Origin: Nesterenkonia aurantiaca | GTDB lineage: Bacteria; Actinomycetota; Actinomycetes; Actinomycetales; Micrococcaceae | Length of the DNA: 64,000 nucleotides | Direction: 5' to 3' | Assembly: GCF_004364585.1 (NCBI RefSeq) | Contig: NZ_SOAN01000004.1 | Span: 124,001 to 188,000 of the forward strand | Shown here: in pieces, positions 25,949 to 34,553 of the stretch | How the letters are laid out: every line of letters starts with the position of its first letter | How positions within the stretch are numbered: the first letter of the stretch is position 1 | Notes under the pieces: model-generated | Database searches by the model: none | What the model was told of the DNA's origin: nothing | Seen by the model: the letters and a program-made list of their open reading frames with translations, nothing else | Program-made: the position numbers and the translations under genes

Positions 25949-26707
25949 TCAGTTCTTGTCCAACTGCTCCACTGAGGTGTCCATGATTGAGCCGCGCAGA
26001 TCTTTGAGGCACTGGAGCATCTCCTTGGAGGACTCCGCGACTCGCGCCCGGGCGGCAGTGTCCCTGCGGGCAGCATGCGGGGCCATGGCGCGTGAGATCA
26101 GATCCAGCTCGTTGTCCGCGGAGCGGCGGATGTTGACCAGATGCTTCGGTTCGAGCCCATAGCGCGCCAGGACCCGGACCGCTTTGACGGCCTTGAGATC
26201 GTGGTGGCTGTAGTTGCCCTCCGCGTCGGCCGCGATGATCCGGAACTTCTCCAGCGTGTCGAGCATCCCGCGGGTGGCGCCGGAGTGGGCGCGCAGCTCC
26301 TTGCGCGACATCGGGCGAATTCGTCCGGTGATCTGGGCGGCCATCTCATCGGTGACTTCGCGGGGACCCACTGGGGCCGCCTGCGGCAGCGCCTCCGGGG
26401 TATCCCCGGAGTCGATGGCGTCCATGGTCTGTTTGATGACATCCAGCGGCATGTACCGGTCGCGCTGCAGCGCCAGGATGAAGCGGAGTCGCTCGACGTC
26501 GGCCGCGCAGTACTTCCGGTAGCCCGATGCGGTGCGGGCGGGTTCCACGAGATCGCGCTCTTCGAGGAAGCGCAGCTTCGATGCGGTGAGGTCGGGGAAC
26601 TCGTTCTGCAGCTCGCGCAGAACCTCGGAGATGGTGAAGACATGCGTGGCGGCGCGCTCGGTGGGAGTCGCGGCCGGTTTCGGCTTCGACGCTGCTGAAG
26701 CACTCAC
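25949..26707 (-). CDS. ftsR: MerR-family regulator FtsR
   Basis: This homologue of mycobacterial Rv1828 and corynebacterial FtsR, which activates ftsZ in C. glutamicum, has an N-terminal MerR helix-turn-helix at about 23-90 (FTISEVLRELQNEFPDLTAS, then LRFLEERDLVEP and GYRKYCAADVERLRFIL) and a C-terminal domain beginning MSRKELRAHSG. GTG at 26707 is preferred: AGAGGA lies 7 nt upstream, and TATCCT (26753-26758) fits a promoter with a leader of about 40 nt. An ATG at 26785 would add 26 residues but has no site and lies upstream of that promoter. Confidence 0.9.
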   Translation of the reverse strand: MSASAASKPKPAATPTERAATHVFTISEVLRELQNEFPDLTASKLRFLEERDLVEPARTASGYRKYCAADVERLRFILALQRDRYMPLDVIKQTMDAIDSGDTPEALPQAAPVGPREVTDEMAAQITGRIRPMSRKELRAHSGATRGMLDTLEKFRIIAADAEGNYSHHDLKAVKAVRVLARYGLEPKHLVNIRRSADNELDLISRAMAPHAARRDTAARARVAESSKEMLQCLKDLRGSIMDTSVEQLDKN

Positions 26708-26752
26708 TGCATGTCCTCTTTCGGGCTTTGGGGGCGAGACGAAATCATCCTC

Positions 26753-26758
26753 AGGATA
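26753..26758 (-). promoter_or_regulatory. Candidate -10 box for ftsR
   Basis: TATCCT on the minus strand would start transcription near 26746, giving a leader of about 40 nt that holds the AGAGGA ribosome site of the GTG at 26707. Confidence 0.5.
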
Positions 26759-26798
26759 ACGTTTCCCTCCGGTCCGCCCTGGCATTGTGGATCACCGG

Positions 26799-27242
26799 TC
26801 AGTCGGATTCCTTGGATCCGGCATAGAAGGTCAGCCGGAACTTGCCGATCTGCACCTCATCGCCGGGCTTCAACGCGTACTCGTCTACGCGGTCGTGATT
26901 CACATACGTGCCGTTGAGGCTGCCGAGATCTCGAATCTGGAAGCCCAGTCCCTGCCGGGTCAGTTCGACGTGGCGCCGGGACACGGTGACGTCATCGAGG
27001 AAGATCCCTGCCTCAGGGTGCCTGCCGACGGTGGTCAGATCTTGGTCCAACAGGAAGCGCGCCCCCTGGTTTGCACCGCTGTGGGCGATCAGAAGCGCCG
27101 AGTTCCTGGGCAGCGCCGCGATGGCCTGCCTGTCATCTTCCGAGAGATGAGGCTCCCCTGCGTGCGCCTCTGCCGGCGGCAACGAGATGCTCGTCGTCTC
27201 CGCCGCACTTTGACCGTTGTCACGATTTCGCGTGCTCTCCAC
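26799..27242 (-). CDS. garA: FHA-domain metabolic regulator GarA/OdhI
   Basis: This small protein inhibits 2-oxoglutarate dehydrogenase and tunes glutamate metabolism when unphosphorylated. The FHA domain has R74 in GRHP, S88 with H91 in SRRH, and N110 in NGTYVN, all phosphothreonine-binding positions. The N-terminal ETTS motif (15-18) is the phosphorylation site used by PknB/PknG-type kinases in Mycobacterium and Corynebacterium. No kinase is in this window. GTG at 27242 follows GAGAGGAGG. It lies 36 nt after gcvH, likely co-transcribed. Confidence 0.94.
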   Translation of the reverse strand: MESTRNRDNGQSAAETTSISLPPAEAHAGEPHLSEDDRQAIAALPRNSALLIAHSGANQGARFLLDQDLTTVGRHPEAGIFLDDVTVSRRHVELTRQGLGFQIRDLGSLNGTYVNHDRVDEYALKPGDEVQIGKFRLTFYAGSKESD

Positions 27243-27278
27243 GTCGCCTCCTCTCGCCGGGCTGCCTGCTGGCGGCCT

Positions 27279-27665
27279 TCAGCCTACTTGGTTTTTGTAG
27301 TCCGCGGCACTGAGCAGAGTGTCTGCCGCTGCGGATTCTGCGAGCTTGATCTCGAACAGCCAGCCCGCCGCATAGGGGGCGGAGTTCACCGCTCCGGGAT
27401 TCTCGTCGAGGTCCGTGTTGACGGACACGATCTCCCCCGCGACCGGGGCGAAGATGTCAGAGACCGACTTGGTGGATTCCACCTCGCCCACCACGTCGCC
27501 GGCTGCAACCGTCGCACCGACCTCAGGATGCTCCACGTAGACGACCTCGCCGAGGGCGTCCTGGGCGAAGTCGGTGATGCCCACGCGCACCACGAGTGAA
27601 TCCTCGGTGGTCCCGATCCACTCGTGCTCGGCACTGTACTTGAACTCTTCGGGGACGGTGCTCAT
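27279..27665 (-). CDS. gcvH: Glycine cleavage system H protein
   Basis: This lipoyl carrier of the glycine cleavage complex shuttles the aminomethyl group between the P, T and L proteins. At 128 residues it has normal length; the lipoylated lysine is K66 in VESTKSVSD, with the beta-barrel frame HEWI and DLDENPGAVN. The other gcv genes are not in the window. It leads the gcvH-garA unit that precedes ftsR, the same order as in mycobacteria. The ATG has GGAG at 8 nt. An AT-rich stretch about 100 bp upstream probably holds the promoter. Confidence 0.96.
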   Translation of the reverse strand: MSTVPEEFKYSAEHEWIGTTEDSLVVRVGITDFAQDALGEVVYVEHPEVGATVAAGDVVGEVESTKSVSDIFAPVAGEIVSVNTDLDENPGAVNSAPYAAGWLFEIKLAESAAADTLLSAADYKNQVG

Positions 27666-27762
27666 GGTGGCGCTCCAACTCTTCGGCCTGGTGTTGACTG
27701 CTCAGCCAGACGGTCGCCCCGCGGCGGCCTGCCCTGCTGAGCGTCAGGTCTGTCTTGTAAAT

Positions 27763-27768
27763 AACTTA
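27763..27768 (-). promoter_or_regulatory. Candidate -10 box for gcvH
   Basis: TAAGTT on the minus strand lies in a short AT-rich stretch that stands out from the GC-rich surroundings, about 100 bp upstream of gcvH. No -35 box was recognised. Confidence 0.35.
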
Positions 27769-27829
27769 GCATCCCGGGCTCGCCGGGGGGTGTGACCGTG
27801 CAGGTCAGCGGCGAACGAACCCGCCCCGG

Positions 27830-29077
27830 TCAGGACTGCTTGGCGACGAACCGCTCGGCATCGCGCTTGCGGTCCTCGCGGGCCTCACGGGTGAGCTCCG
27901 CGCCAGCTTCCTCATCCCGGGTGAGGTTCTCACCGGTGCCCGGGTCGAAGAGGTGCATTCTGCGGGTGTCGAGCCAGAGCTCGGCGGTGTCCCCGCTGCG
28001 GAAGCGCGAGGTGGCATCGACCTCGACCACGAGCTGGGTGCGCAGCTCATCGGCGTCCATCTCCTCGGCGAGGTTGCGCAGCGTCTCCTGGACCCGCTCG
28101 TCGGTCTCGTAGGAGACATAGGCGTACTGCTCGTTGCCCATCCACTCGCTGTGGCTGATCTCCGCGGTGAAGGTCGTGCCCTTGGAGAGCTGCGCCTCGC
28201 TGAGCTGAGAGGCGTCGTCGAAGAACTCTGGACGGATCCCCGCCAGCACGATGTCACGGCCTGCGCCGGCCTTGGCCGCGCGGTCCGGGATCTCGATCTT
28301 GCCCAGCGGCGTGGAGAAGATGTTGCCCTCCACGGTGCCGGGCAGGAAGTTCATCGACGGTGAGCCGATGAATCCGGCGACGAAGAGGTTCGCGGGCTGC
28401 TCATAGAGCTCTCGCGGAGAGGCGATCTGCTGGAGCAGGCCCTTCTTCAGCACTGCTACCCGGTCCCCCAGGGTCATCGCCTCGGTCTGATCGTGGGTGA
28501 CGTAGACGCTGGTGGTGTTGAGCTCGCGCTGGAGCCTGGCGATCTCGGCGCGCATCTGACCGCGCAGCTTGGCGTCGAGGTTCGAGAGCGGCTCATCGAA
28601 GAGGAAAGCGTCTGCCTCGCGGACGATGGCGCGGCCCATGGCCACGCGCTGCCGCTGACCGCCGGAGAGGTTCGCCGGCTTGCGCTCCAGGTGTTCGGTG
28701 AGCTCGAGCATGGTCGCCGCGTGGCGGACCTTCTCATCGATCTCTTCCTTGGTGAACTTCCCCTTGGTCAGCCGCATCGGGAACGCGATGTTCTCGTAGA
28801 CGGTCAGGTGCGGGTAGAGCGCGTAGCTCTGGAACACCATGGCGAGGTTACGTTCGCGCGGGGCCTTCTCGTTCACGCGCTCCCCGCCGATGAGCAGGTC
28901 ACCCTCGGTGATGTCTTCCAGGCCCACGATCATGCGCAGCAGCGTGGACTTTCCGCAGCCGGAGGGTCCCACCAGGATGATGAACTCGCCGTCCTCGATG
29001 TCGATGGAGATGTCATTGACGGCGGGGAAGCCGTCGTCGTATTTCTTGACGAGATTCTGAAGCGTGATGGATGACAT
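27830..29077 (-). CDS. Sugar ABC importer ATPase (MalK/UgpC/SugC type)
   Basis: This ATPase powers a carbohydrate importer at the cytoplasmic face. It has Walker A GPSGCGKST (37-45), signature NLSGGQRQRVAMGRA, Walker B FLFDEPLSNLD and switch VTHDQTEAM. A C-terminal regulatory OB-like domain follows, giving 415 residues, slightly longer than usual because of a charged tail. CUT1-type importers of maltose, trehalose or glycerol-phosphate share this form. It is last in a four-gene operon with binding protein, permease, permease, ATPase, the order of mycobacterial lpqY-sugA-sugB-sugC for trehalose. Trehalose as substrate is inference. Confidence 0.94.
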   Translation of the reverse strand: MSSITLQNLVKKYDDGFPAVNDISIDIEDGEFIILVGPSGCGKSTLLRMIVGLEDITEGDLLIGGERVNEKAPRERNLAMVFQSYALYPHLTVYENIAFPMRLTKGKFTKEEIDEKVRHAATMLELTEHLERKPANLSGGQRQRVAMGRAIVREADAFLFDEPLSNLDAKLRGQMRAEIARLQRELNTTSVYVTHDQTEAMTLGDRVAVLKKGLLQQIASPRELYEQPANLFVAGFIGSPSMNFLPGTVEGNIFSTPLGKIEIPDRAAKAGAGRDIVLAGIRPEFFDDASQLSEAQLSKGTTFTAEISHSEWMGNEQYAYVSYETDERVQETLRNLAEEMDADELRTQLVVEVDATSRFRSGDTAELWLDTRRMHLFDPGTGENLTRDEEAGAELTREAREDRKRDAERFVAKQS

Positions 29078-29098
29078 TGCAGTGGAGTCCTTATCTAC

Positions 29099-29950
29099 TC
29101 AGCCCTTGACGGCGCCCTGGGTCAGTCCGGAGACGATCTGGCGCTGGAACAGCAGCACCAGAACGACGACGGGGATGGTCACGATGATGGCGGCCGCGGA
29201 GATCGCGCCGGTGGGTTCCTCGAACTGCGAGGAACCGGTGAAGAAGGCCAGCGCCGCGGGCACCGGTCTGGCGGCCTCGGTGGAGGTCAGGGATATCCCG
29301 TAGACGAAGTCGTTCCAGGCGATGAAGAAAGCGATGATCGCGGTGGTGAACACGCCCGGCATGGCCAGCGGCACGATGGCCCGGCGGAAGGCCTGCCATT
29401 GGGTGGCGCCGTCCACCTGCGCGGCCTGCTCGAGGTCCCAGGGGATCTGCCGGAAGAACGCCGCCAGGGTCCAGATCGAGATCGGCAGGGTCAGTGACAG
29501 ATACGGGATGATCAGACCGAGCCAGGTGTCGTAGAGCCCGATGTTGCGCCACAGGTTGAACAGCGGGGTCACCACGGAGATCACCGGGAAGATCGACACC
29601 GCCAAGGCGGTGCCCAGGATGATCTTCTTGCCCGGGAAGTTCAGCCGCGCGATGGCGTAGGCGCACAGCGTGGCCAGCACCACCGCGATGAACGTGGCGA
29701 TCAGCGTGATGCCGATCGAGTTGCGGAAGGCGGTGAGGAACAGACCCTGGGCATCCCCGAAGAGGATCATCTCGTAGTTTTCCCAGGTCAGGCTGCTTGG
29801 CAGGAAGCTGGCATTGCCGAGGTCGGCCTGGGTCTTGAAGCTGGTGGCCAGGATCGCGGCCACGGGGAAGAGCGCGTATCCCATGACGACGATGGTGAGC
29901 GCCGTCCATCCGAGCCTCTGCTTGCCGGTGAGCTTGCCGTTGGAGGCCAT
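29099..29950 (-). CDS. Carbohydrate ABC permease (MalG/SugB type)
   Basis: This 283-residue inner-membrane permease has six hydrophobic segments and the cytoplasmic EAA loop EQAAQVDGATQWQAFRRAIV, which docks on the ATPase. TSFKTQADL near the N-terminus and WNDFVYGISLT near the C-terminus are typical of MalG-like partners. Its start lies 2 nt after the stop of the first permease, and it ends 21 nt before the ATPase, so all four genes read as one transcript. Confidence 0.94.
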   Translation of the reverse strand: MASNGKLTGKQRLGWTALTIVVMGYALFPVAAILATSFKTQADLGNASFLPSSLTWENYEMILFGDAQGLFLTAFRNSIGITLIATFIAVVLATLCAYAIARLNFPGKKIILGTALAVSIFPVISVVTPLFNLWRNIGLYDTWLGLIIPYLSLTLPISIWTLAAFFRQIPWDLEQAAQVDGATQWQAFRRAIVPLAMPGVFTTAIIAFFIAWNDFVYGISLTSTEAARPVPAALAFFTGSSQFEEPTGAISAAAIIVTIPVVVLVLLFQRQIVSGLTQGAVKG

Positions 29951-29952
29951 CT

Positions 29953-30960
29953 CTACTTACCTCCCTTTGCATCGGTCCCGCTGGCGAGATCGACCTTGAA
30001 GAACTTGATCGCGATGACGCAGATCAGCAGGACGCAGGCGAACAAGATCACCGAGACGGCGGAGCCGAGTCCGATCTCGAGCCGCCCGATCGAGGTCCGA
30101 TAGGCCAGCAGCGAGAGCACCTCGGTGCCGGCTGCGCCGTTGGTCATGATGAAGACGTTGTCGAATATTCGGAAGGCGTCGAGTGCGCGGAAGAGCACCG
30201 CGACCATGATGGCGGCCTTCATGTTGGGAAGGATGACCCGGGTCATCTGCTGCCGCCAGCTGGCACCGTCGACCTTGGAGGCCTCGACCAGCTCATCGGG
30301 GACCTGCGCGAGGCCGGCAAGGAGCAGCAGGGCGATGAACGGTGTGGTCTTCCAGATCTCCGAAGCCATGATCACCGTGATCGCGGTGCCGAAGTTCGCG
30401 AACCAGTCGAGGTCGCTGTCGATCCCGGGCACCCAGCCGAACCAGCTGTTCACGAAGCCGGAGTTGATGTCGAACATGTAGTACCAGGCGAAGGCGGAGA
30501 CCACGGTGATGATGCCGTAGGGCACCAGGATCGCGGTGCGCAGCGCCCCACGGATCCGCAACAGAGCCTTATGCATCACCAGCGCCAGTCCGAACCCGAG
30601 GACCAGCTCCACAGCCACGGTGACCACGGTGACCAGCACCGTGACTCCCAGGGCAGACCAGAAGACTCCGGTGTCGGAGAGGATCGTCATGTAGTTCTGC
30701 AGGAACACGAAGGAGCGGTCATCCGGCGAGGTGAGCCGGAAGGAGAACAGCGAGTCGTAGATCGCCTGGGCGATCGGGTACGCGGTGACCGCGAGCATGA
30801 TGAAGAAGGCAGGACCGGCGATCAGCCAGCCCAGGCGGGCCTCAGACTTCGCGCGGTTGGTCCGCTTCTTCCCGCTGCCGTTCTTACGGTCGGCAGTCCT
30901 GCCATGAGACGCGGCGGCTTCGCGCTTCTGCCGCCGCGAGGTTTCAGGTGCGGTTGTCAC
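29953..30960 (-). CDS. Carbohydrate ABC permease (MalF/SugA type)
   Basis: This 335-residue permease has a basic N-terminal stretch (Lys/Arg-rich to about residue 40) and six or so transmembrane segments. Its EAA-like loop reads DELVEASKVDGASWRQQMTRVILP. It pairs with the MalG-type permease to form the channel. The start is GTG at 30960, overlapping the binding-protein stop as GTGA; a GGGAG site lies 8 nt upstream. The frame remains open to 31248, but that part lies inside the binding-protein gene. Confidence 0.92.
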   Translation of the reverse strand: MTTAPETSRRQKREAAASHGRTADRKNGSGKKRTNRAKSEARLGWLIAGPAFFIMLAVTAYPIAQAIYDSLFSFRLTSPDDRSFVFLQNYMTILSDTGVFWSALGVTVLVTVVTVAVELVLGFGLALVMHKALLRIRGALRTAILVPYGIITVVSAFAWYYMFDINSGFVNSWFGWVPGIDSDLDWFANFGTAITVIMASEIWKTTPFIALLLLAGLAQVPDELVEASKVDGASWRQQMTRVILPNMKAAIMVAVLFRALDAFRIFDNVFIMTNGAAGTEVLSLLAYRTSIGRLEIGLGSAVSVILFACVLLICVIAIKFFKVDLASGTDAKGGK

Positions 30961-32267
30961 AGGAGACGCTCCCCTCTGAGCACTTCGACGATGAAGGCAT
31001 CGGTCTGTGTGGGAGTCTGTTCTGCATTGACCCCCGAGATGGGTGTGAACTCCTGCTGGATCGCGGTGGAGATCTCGTTGTAGAAGGGAGTCTGAGGCCT
31101 CGGTGCTGCGTTCTCCAGCGCCTCTCGGATGGCATCGGCCATCGGGAAGTCGTCCTCGAGGGCCGGATCCTCGTAGGCGGCCTCCGAGGAGGGAGGGTTG
31201 CCGTTGGTGATGAAGTACTCGGTCTGGTTCTCCGGGGCCACGATGCACTCGATGGCCTCGAAGGCGAGCTCCTGGTTCTCGGAGTCGGCGCCCACGGCGA
31301 GGTTGATGCCGCCCAGCGGGGGTGCCGAGGCGGTGTCCTCGTCGACCCGGGGGTACTGCGCCCAGCCGATGTCATCGACGAGCTCGGACTCGACGGCGCC
31401 CTCCTCGGCGGCGGCGTTGGTCGCGGCCCAGACGAAGGGCCAGTTGACCATGAAGGACCCCTGATCTCGCTGGAACAGCAGCATCGACTGGTTCTCGTCC
31501 ATGGACGCAACACCGGGGCCAGCCAAGCCCTCGGAGCCGATCATGCCGATGATCTCGGCGGCCCGCGACCCGGGTTCGGTGTCGAGGTTGGTCTGCAGGT
31601 CTGCGGCAGGCGCCTCGGGGTTGGCCAGGATCGACTCGCCCTGGGACTCTACGAGCGCGTTGAGCCAGACGGTCATGGACTCGGCTCGGATCCCCTGGAC
31701 GCCGAGCAGCTTGTCCTGCTCGAGCGCGGTCTCGATGACCTGGTCCCAGGTGACCGGCTCGTCCATGTCGAGTCCGGCTTCCTCCACCACGGATTCGCGG
31801 TACCAGAGCAGCTGGGTGTTGGCCCAGAACGGGACGGTGACCAGTTCGTCGTTCCACATCGCCCCGGCGAGGGCACCCTCGAGGGTGTCTTCGGTGGTGC
31901 GTTCTGCGACGTCCTCCGGGACCGGGGCCAGGAACCCGGGCTCAGCGAGCTCCGGGATGAACGGCGGGTCCAGGGACATGATGTCCAGCGAGGAGTCGTT
32001 GGCCGCAAGACGCCGGGCCAGCTGCTCGCGCTGGGAGGGTGCGTCGGCGGGCAACAGCGAAGTCTGGATCGTGTAGGCGCCCTCAGCCTCCTCGGTGCAG
32101 AGCTGCGCCAGCGTGGCCTGTCCGCCGTCGTCCGGGTTGATGTACCAGGTGAGGACGGGGACGTCCTCACTGTCGGAGCAGCCGCTCAGCAGGATGGCTG
32201 CCGCGAGTGCGGTGCCGGCTGCTCGAACCGTCCGTCCCCTGCGCGGGGAACCTTGGGATTGACCCAT
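30957..32267 (-). CDS. Sugar ABC importer substrate-binding lipoprotein
   Basis: This lipoprotein captures sugar outside the cell. The signal peptide has a basic start, a hydrophobic stretch and lipobox LSGC with C30. The mature protein is a two-lobe family 1 binding protein (LTWYINPDDGG..., later MVNWPFVWAATNAA and LGGINLAVGADS). At 436 residues it matches LpqY-like proteins. ATG at 32267 has AGGTGG at 7 nt; the longer frame has no site. A promoter with TTGCTG/TAGGCT and a nested palindrome lie directly upstream, suggesting repression by a sugar-responsive regulator encoded elsewhere. Confidence 0.93.
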   Translation of the reverse strand: MGQSQGSPRRGRTVRAAGTALAAAILLSGCSDSEDVPVLTWYINPDDGGQATLAQLCTEEAEGAYTIQTSLLPADAPSQREQLARRLAANDSSLDIMSLDPPFIPELAEPGFLAPVPEDVAERTTEDTLEGALAGAMWNDELVTVPFWANTQLLWYRESVVEEAGLDMDEPVTWDQVIETALEQDKLLGVQGIRAESMTVWLNALVESQGESILANPEAPAADLQTNLDTEPGSRAAEIIGMIGSEGLAGPGVASMDENQSMLLFQRDQGSFMVNWPFVWAATNAAAEEGAVESELVDDIGWAQYPRVDEDTASAPPLGGINLAVGADSENQELAFEAIECIVAPENQTEYFITNGNPPSSEAAYEDPALEDDFPMADAIREALENAAPRPQTPFYNEISTAIQQEFTPISGVNAEQTPTQTDAFIVEVLRGERLL

Positions 32268-32302
32268 GAATCTTCCACCTCTCGTCACCCGGCGCGGTGG
32301 CC

Positions 32303-32340
32303 CGATCACTTGATGTGGCCTAGGCCACGACGTGTGATCG
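32303..32340. promoter_or_regulatory. 38-bp nested palindrome, candidate operator of the sugar importer
   Basis: An inner perfect 14-bp palindrome GTGGCCTAGGCCAC (32315-32328) is flanked at equal 5-bp distances by CGATCAC (32303-32309) and GTGATCG (32334-32340), which also pair. It begins right after the -10 box, so a bound repressor would block initiation. An alternative reading is an RNA hairpin in the leader. Confidence 0.75.
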
Positions 32341-32368
32341 AGCCTACACCCCAGCTCCTGTCCAGCAA
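32341..32368 (-). promoter_or_regulatory. Promoter of the sugar importer operon
   Basis: On the minus strand TTGCTG (32363-32368) and TAGGCT (32341-32346) are separated by 16 bp. This is one of the better -35/-10 pairs in the window. The operator-like palindrome abuts the -10 box. Confidence 0.65.
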
Positions 32369-32402
32369 ATAGACAGGCTCCGAAAAGGGTGAAAAAGGCA
32401 GG

Positions 32403-33695
32403 TCAGGCGGACTTCTTGCGGAACTTCTTGGCTTCGGACAGGGTGACCAGTTCCGCCTCGGCACCCTCACGGACGACCGCCGCGGTGATGGTCACCGTGG
32501 CGACGTCATCGCGGGAGGGCAGCTCAAACATCACCGGCCCCAGCACGTTCTCCAGGATGGAGCGCAGACCGCGGGCACCGGTGCCGCGCAGCTCCGCCTG
32601 CTCCACCACGGCGCCGAGTGCCTCGGGAGTGAACTCGAGCTCGATCCCGTCGATGGAGAAGATCTTCTGGTACTGCTTCACGAGCGCGTTGCGGGGCTTG
32701 GTGAGGATGTCGGTGAGCGCGGCGGCGTCGAGCTGTTCGACGGTGGCGATCACCGGGAGCCGGCCGATCAGTTCAGGGATCAGTCCGAATTTGTGCAGGT
32801 CCTCCGGTTCGACGTCGGCGTAGCTGGCCTCGGTCTTGGTGATCGTGGACAGCGGGGCGCCGAAGCCGATGCCCTTGCGCCCGGCACGGGACTCGATGAG
32901 CTCCTCGAGCCCGGCGAAGGCCCCTGCGACGATGAACAGGATGTTGGAGGTGTCGATCTGGATGAACTCCTGCTGGGGGTGCTTGCGCCCGCCCTGCGGA
33001 GCCACCGAGGCCACGGTCCCTTCGAGGATCTTCAGCAGCGCCTGCTGAACTCCCTCGCCGGAGACGTCGCGCGTGATCGAGGGGTTCTCCGACTTGCGCG
33101 AGATCTTATCGATCTCGTCGATGTAGATGATGCCCTGCTCGGCCTTCTTGACGTCCCCGTCGGCGGCCTGGATCAGCTTCAGCAGGATGTTCTCCACGTC
33201 TTCACCGACGTAGCCGGCCTCGGTGAGGCTGGTCGCGTCGGCCACGATGAAGGGAACCTGGAGCTTCCGAGCCAGGGACTGCGCGAGGTAGGTCTTGCCG
33301 GAGCCGGTCGGGCCCACCATCATAATGTTGGACTTGCCGATCTCGACGTCGTCCAGCGGACCCTTCTCCAAGGAGGTGGTCTTCTTCGCCGAACCGGTGG
33401 CCTGGATGCGCTTGTAGTGGTTGTGCACCGCGACAGAGAGCGTGCGCTTGGCCTTGTCCTGCCCGATCACATACTCGTCGAGGAAATCGTAGATCTCGCG
33501 GGGTTTGGGCAGCTCGAAGTCATCGGGCTCCTGCACCTCATTGAGGTACTCCTCGATGATCTCGTTGCAGAGTTCGATGCACTCGTCGCAGATGTATACG
33601 CCGGGCCCGGCGATCAGCTTATAGCGGACCTGCTTCTGGCTCTTGCCGCAGAACGAGCACTTGAGCAGATCTGCACTCTCACCGATGCGTGCCAT
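32403..33695 (-). CDS. clpX: ClpX, ATPase subunit of the Clp protease
   Basis: ClpX unfolds tagged substrates and feeds them to ClpP. The N-terminal zinc-binding domain has C13, C16, C36 and C39; Walker A is GPTGSGKT (128-135), Walker [10 protein letters not shown], and the ClpP-docking loop reads GIGFG. At 430 residues it is full length. ATG at 33695 follows AAGGGG. It lies downstream of clpP1-clpP2 but is separated by a hairpin and a TACGCT box, so it likely has its own promoter. Confidence 0.97.
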   Translation of the reverse strand: MARIGESADLLKCSFCGKSQKQVRYKLIAGPGVYICDECIELCNEIIEEYLNEVQEPDDFELPKPREIYDFLDEYVIGQDKAKRTLSVAVHNHYKRIQATGSAKKTTSLEKGPLDDVEIGKSNIMMVGPTGSGKTYLAQSLARKLQVPFIVADATSLTEAGYVGEDVENILLKLIQAADGDVKKAEQGIIYIDEIDKISRKSENPSITRDVSGEGVQQALLKILEGTVASVAPQGGRKHPQQEFIQIDTSNILFIVAGAFAGLEELIESRAGRKGIGFGAPLSTITKTEASYADVEPEDLHKFGLIPELIGRLPVIATVEQLDAAALTDILTKPRNALVKQYQKIFSIDGIELEFTPEALGAVVEQAELRGTGARGLRSILENVLGPVMFELPSRDDVATVTITAAVVREGAEAELVTLSEAKKFRKKSA

Positions 33696-33737
33696 GGACG
33701 TTGAATCCCCTTAAGAACTGTTGTGCTTTTCGGCTCT

Positions 33738-33743
33738 AGCGTA
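33738..33743 (-). promoter_or_regulatory. Candidate -10 box for clpX
   Basis: TACGCT on the minus strand lies 42 bp upstream of clpX, just after the hairpin that follows clpP2. Confidence 0.45.
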
Positions 33744-33760
33744 CTCCAGGGCACTGACAC

Positions 33761-33793
33761 GTTCGGGGACGTCCCGAAGGAACGTCCCCGAAC
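33761..33793. terminator. Hairpin between clpP2 and clpX
   Basis: A perfect 12-bp stem (33761-33772 with 33782-33793, GTTCGGGGACGT arms) and 9-nt loop lie 26 nt past the clpP2 stop. No T-run follows, so it may attenuate or stabilise mRNA rather than fully terminate. Confidence 0.6.
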
Positions 33794-33819
33794 GGGTCGA
33801 GATCTTCAGCTCATGTGCC

Positions 33820-34488
33820 TCAGAGCGGAAGCTTGCGTGAGGCCAGCACCTCGTCCACCAGGCCATAGTCCTTGGCTCCGGCGGCGGAGAGGAACTTGTC
33901 ACGGTCGATGTCCTCGGCGATCTCGTCCGGGGACTTCTTGGTGAGATCTCCCAGCACGTCTTCCATCCACGTGCGGATGCGGCGCACCTCATCGGCCTGG
34001 ATCTGCAGATCCGTGGCGGTGCCGCGGGTGCCCCCCACGGCAGGCTGGTGGATCAGCACGCGTGCGTTCGGCAGCGCCAGGCGCTTGCCGGGCGTGCCTG
34101 CGGCCAGAAGCACCGCTGCGGCGGAGGCTGCCTGACCCAGGCAGACCGTCTGGATGTGCGGCCGGACGAACTGCATCGTGTCGTAGATGGCGGTCATCGC
34201 GGTGAACGAGCCGCCCGGGGAGTTGATGTAGAGCGTGATGTCGCGCTCGGAGTCCATCGACTCGAGCACGAGCAGCTGCGCCATGATGTCATCGGCCGAG
34301 GCGTCGTCGACCTGGCTGCCCAGGAAGACGATGCGATCCTCGAAGAGCTTCGCATACGGGTCCTGGCGCTTGAAGCCATAGGGCGTCCGCTCCTCGAAGG
34401 AGGGAAGGATGTAGCGCGAATCCGGCATGCCGGGGCCGCTGGGCTGAGCCGAGGGGAGGCCCTGTGCCGAAGGATCAAGTGGGTTCAT
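33820..34488 (-). CDS. clpP2: ClpP protease subunit, ClpP2 type
   Basis: This serine peptidase subunit has its triad at S122 ([11 protein letters not shown]), H147 (VLIHQPA) and D197 (DIDRDKF). The 222 residues include an extended Ser/Pro-rich N-terminus with [15 protein letters not shown], typical of the ClpP2 of actinobacteria, which forms a mixed tetradecamer with ClpP1 and docks the ATPase. It follows clpP1 after 65 bp on the same strand. Confidence 0.95.
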   Translation of the reverse strand: MNPLDPSAQGLPSAQPSGPGMPDSRYILPSFEERTPYGFKRQDPYAKLFEDRIVFLGSQVDDASADDIMAQLLVLESMDSERDITLYINSPGGSFTAMTAIYDTMQFVRPHIQTVCLGQAASAAAVLLAAGTPGKRLALPNARVLIHQPAVGGTRGTATDLQIQADEVRRIRTWMEDVLGDLTKKSPDEIAEDIDRDKFLSAAGAKDYGLVDEVLASRKLPL

Positions 34489-34553
34489 GTCAGATGTGCT
34501 CCTGTGGTCCTGGTGCGAATCGTGGGCTGAAGGCGATCTGGTCCCGTCAGGGA

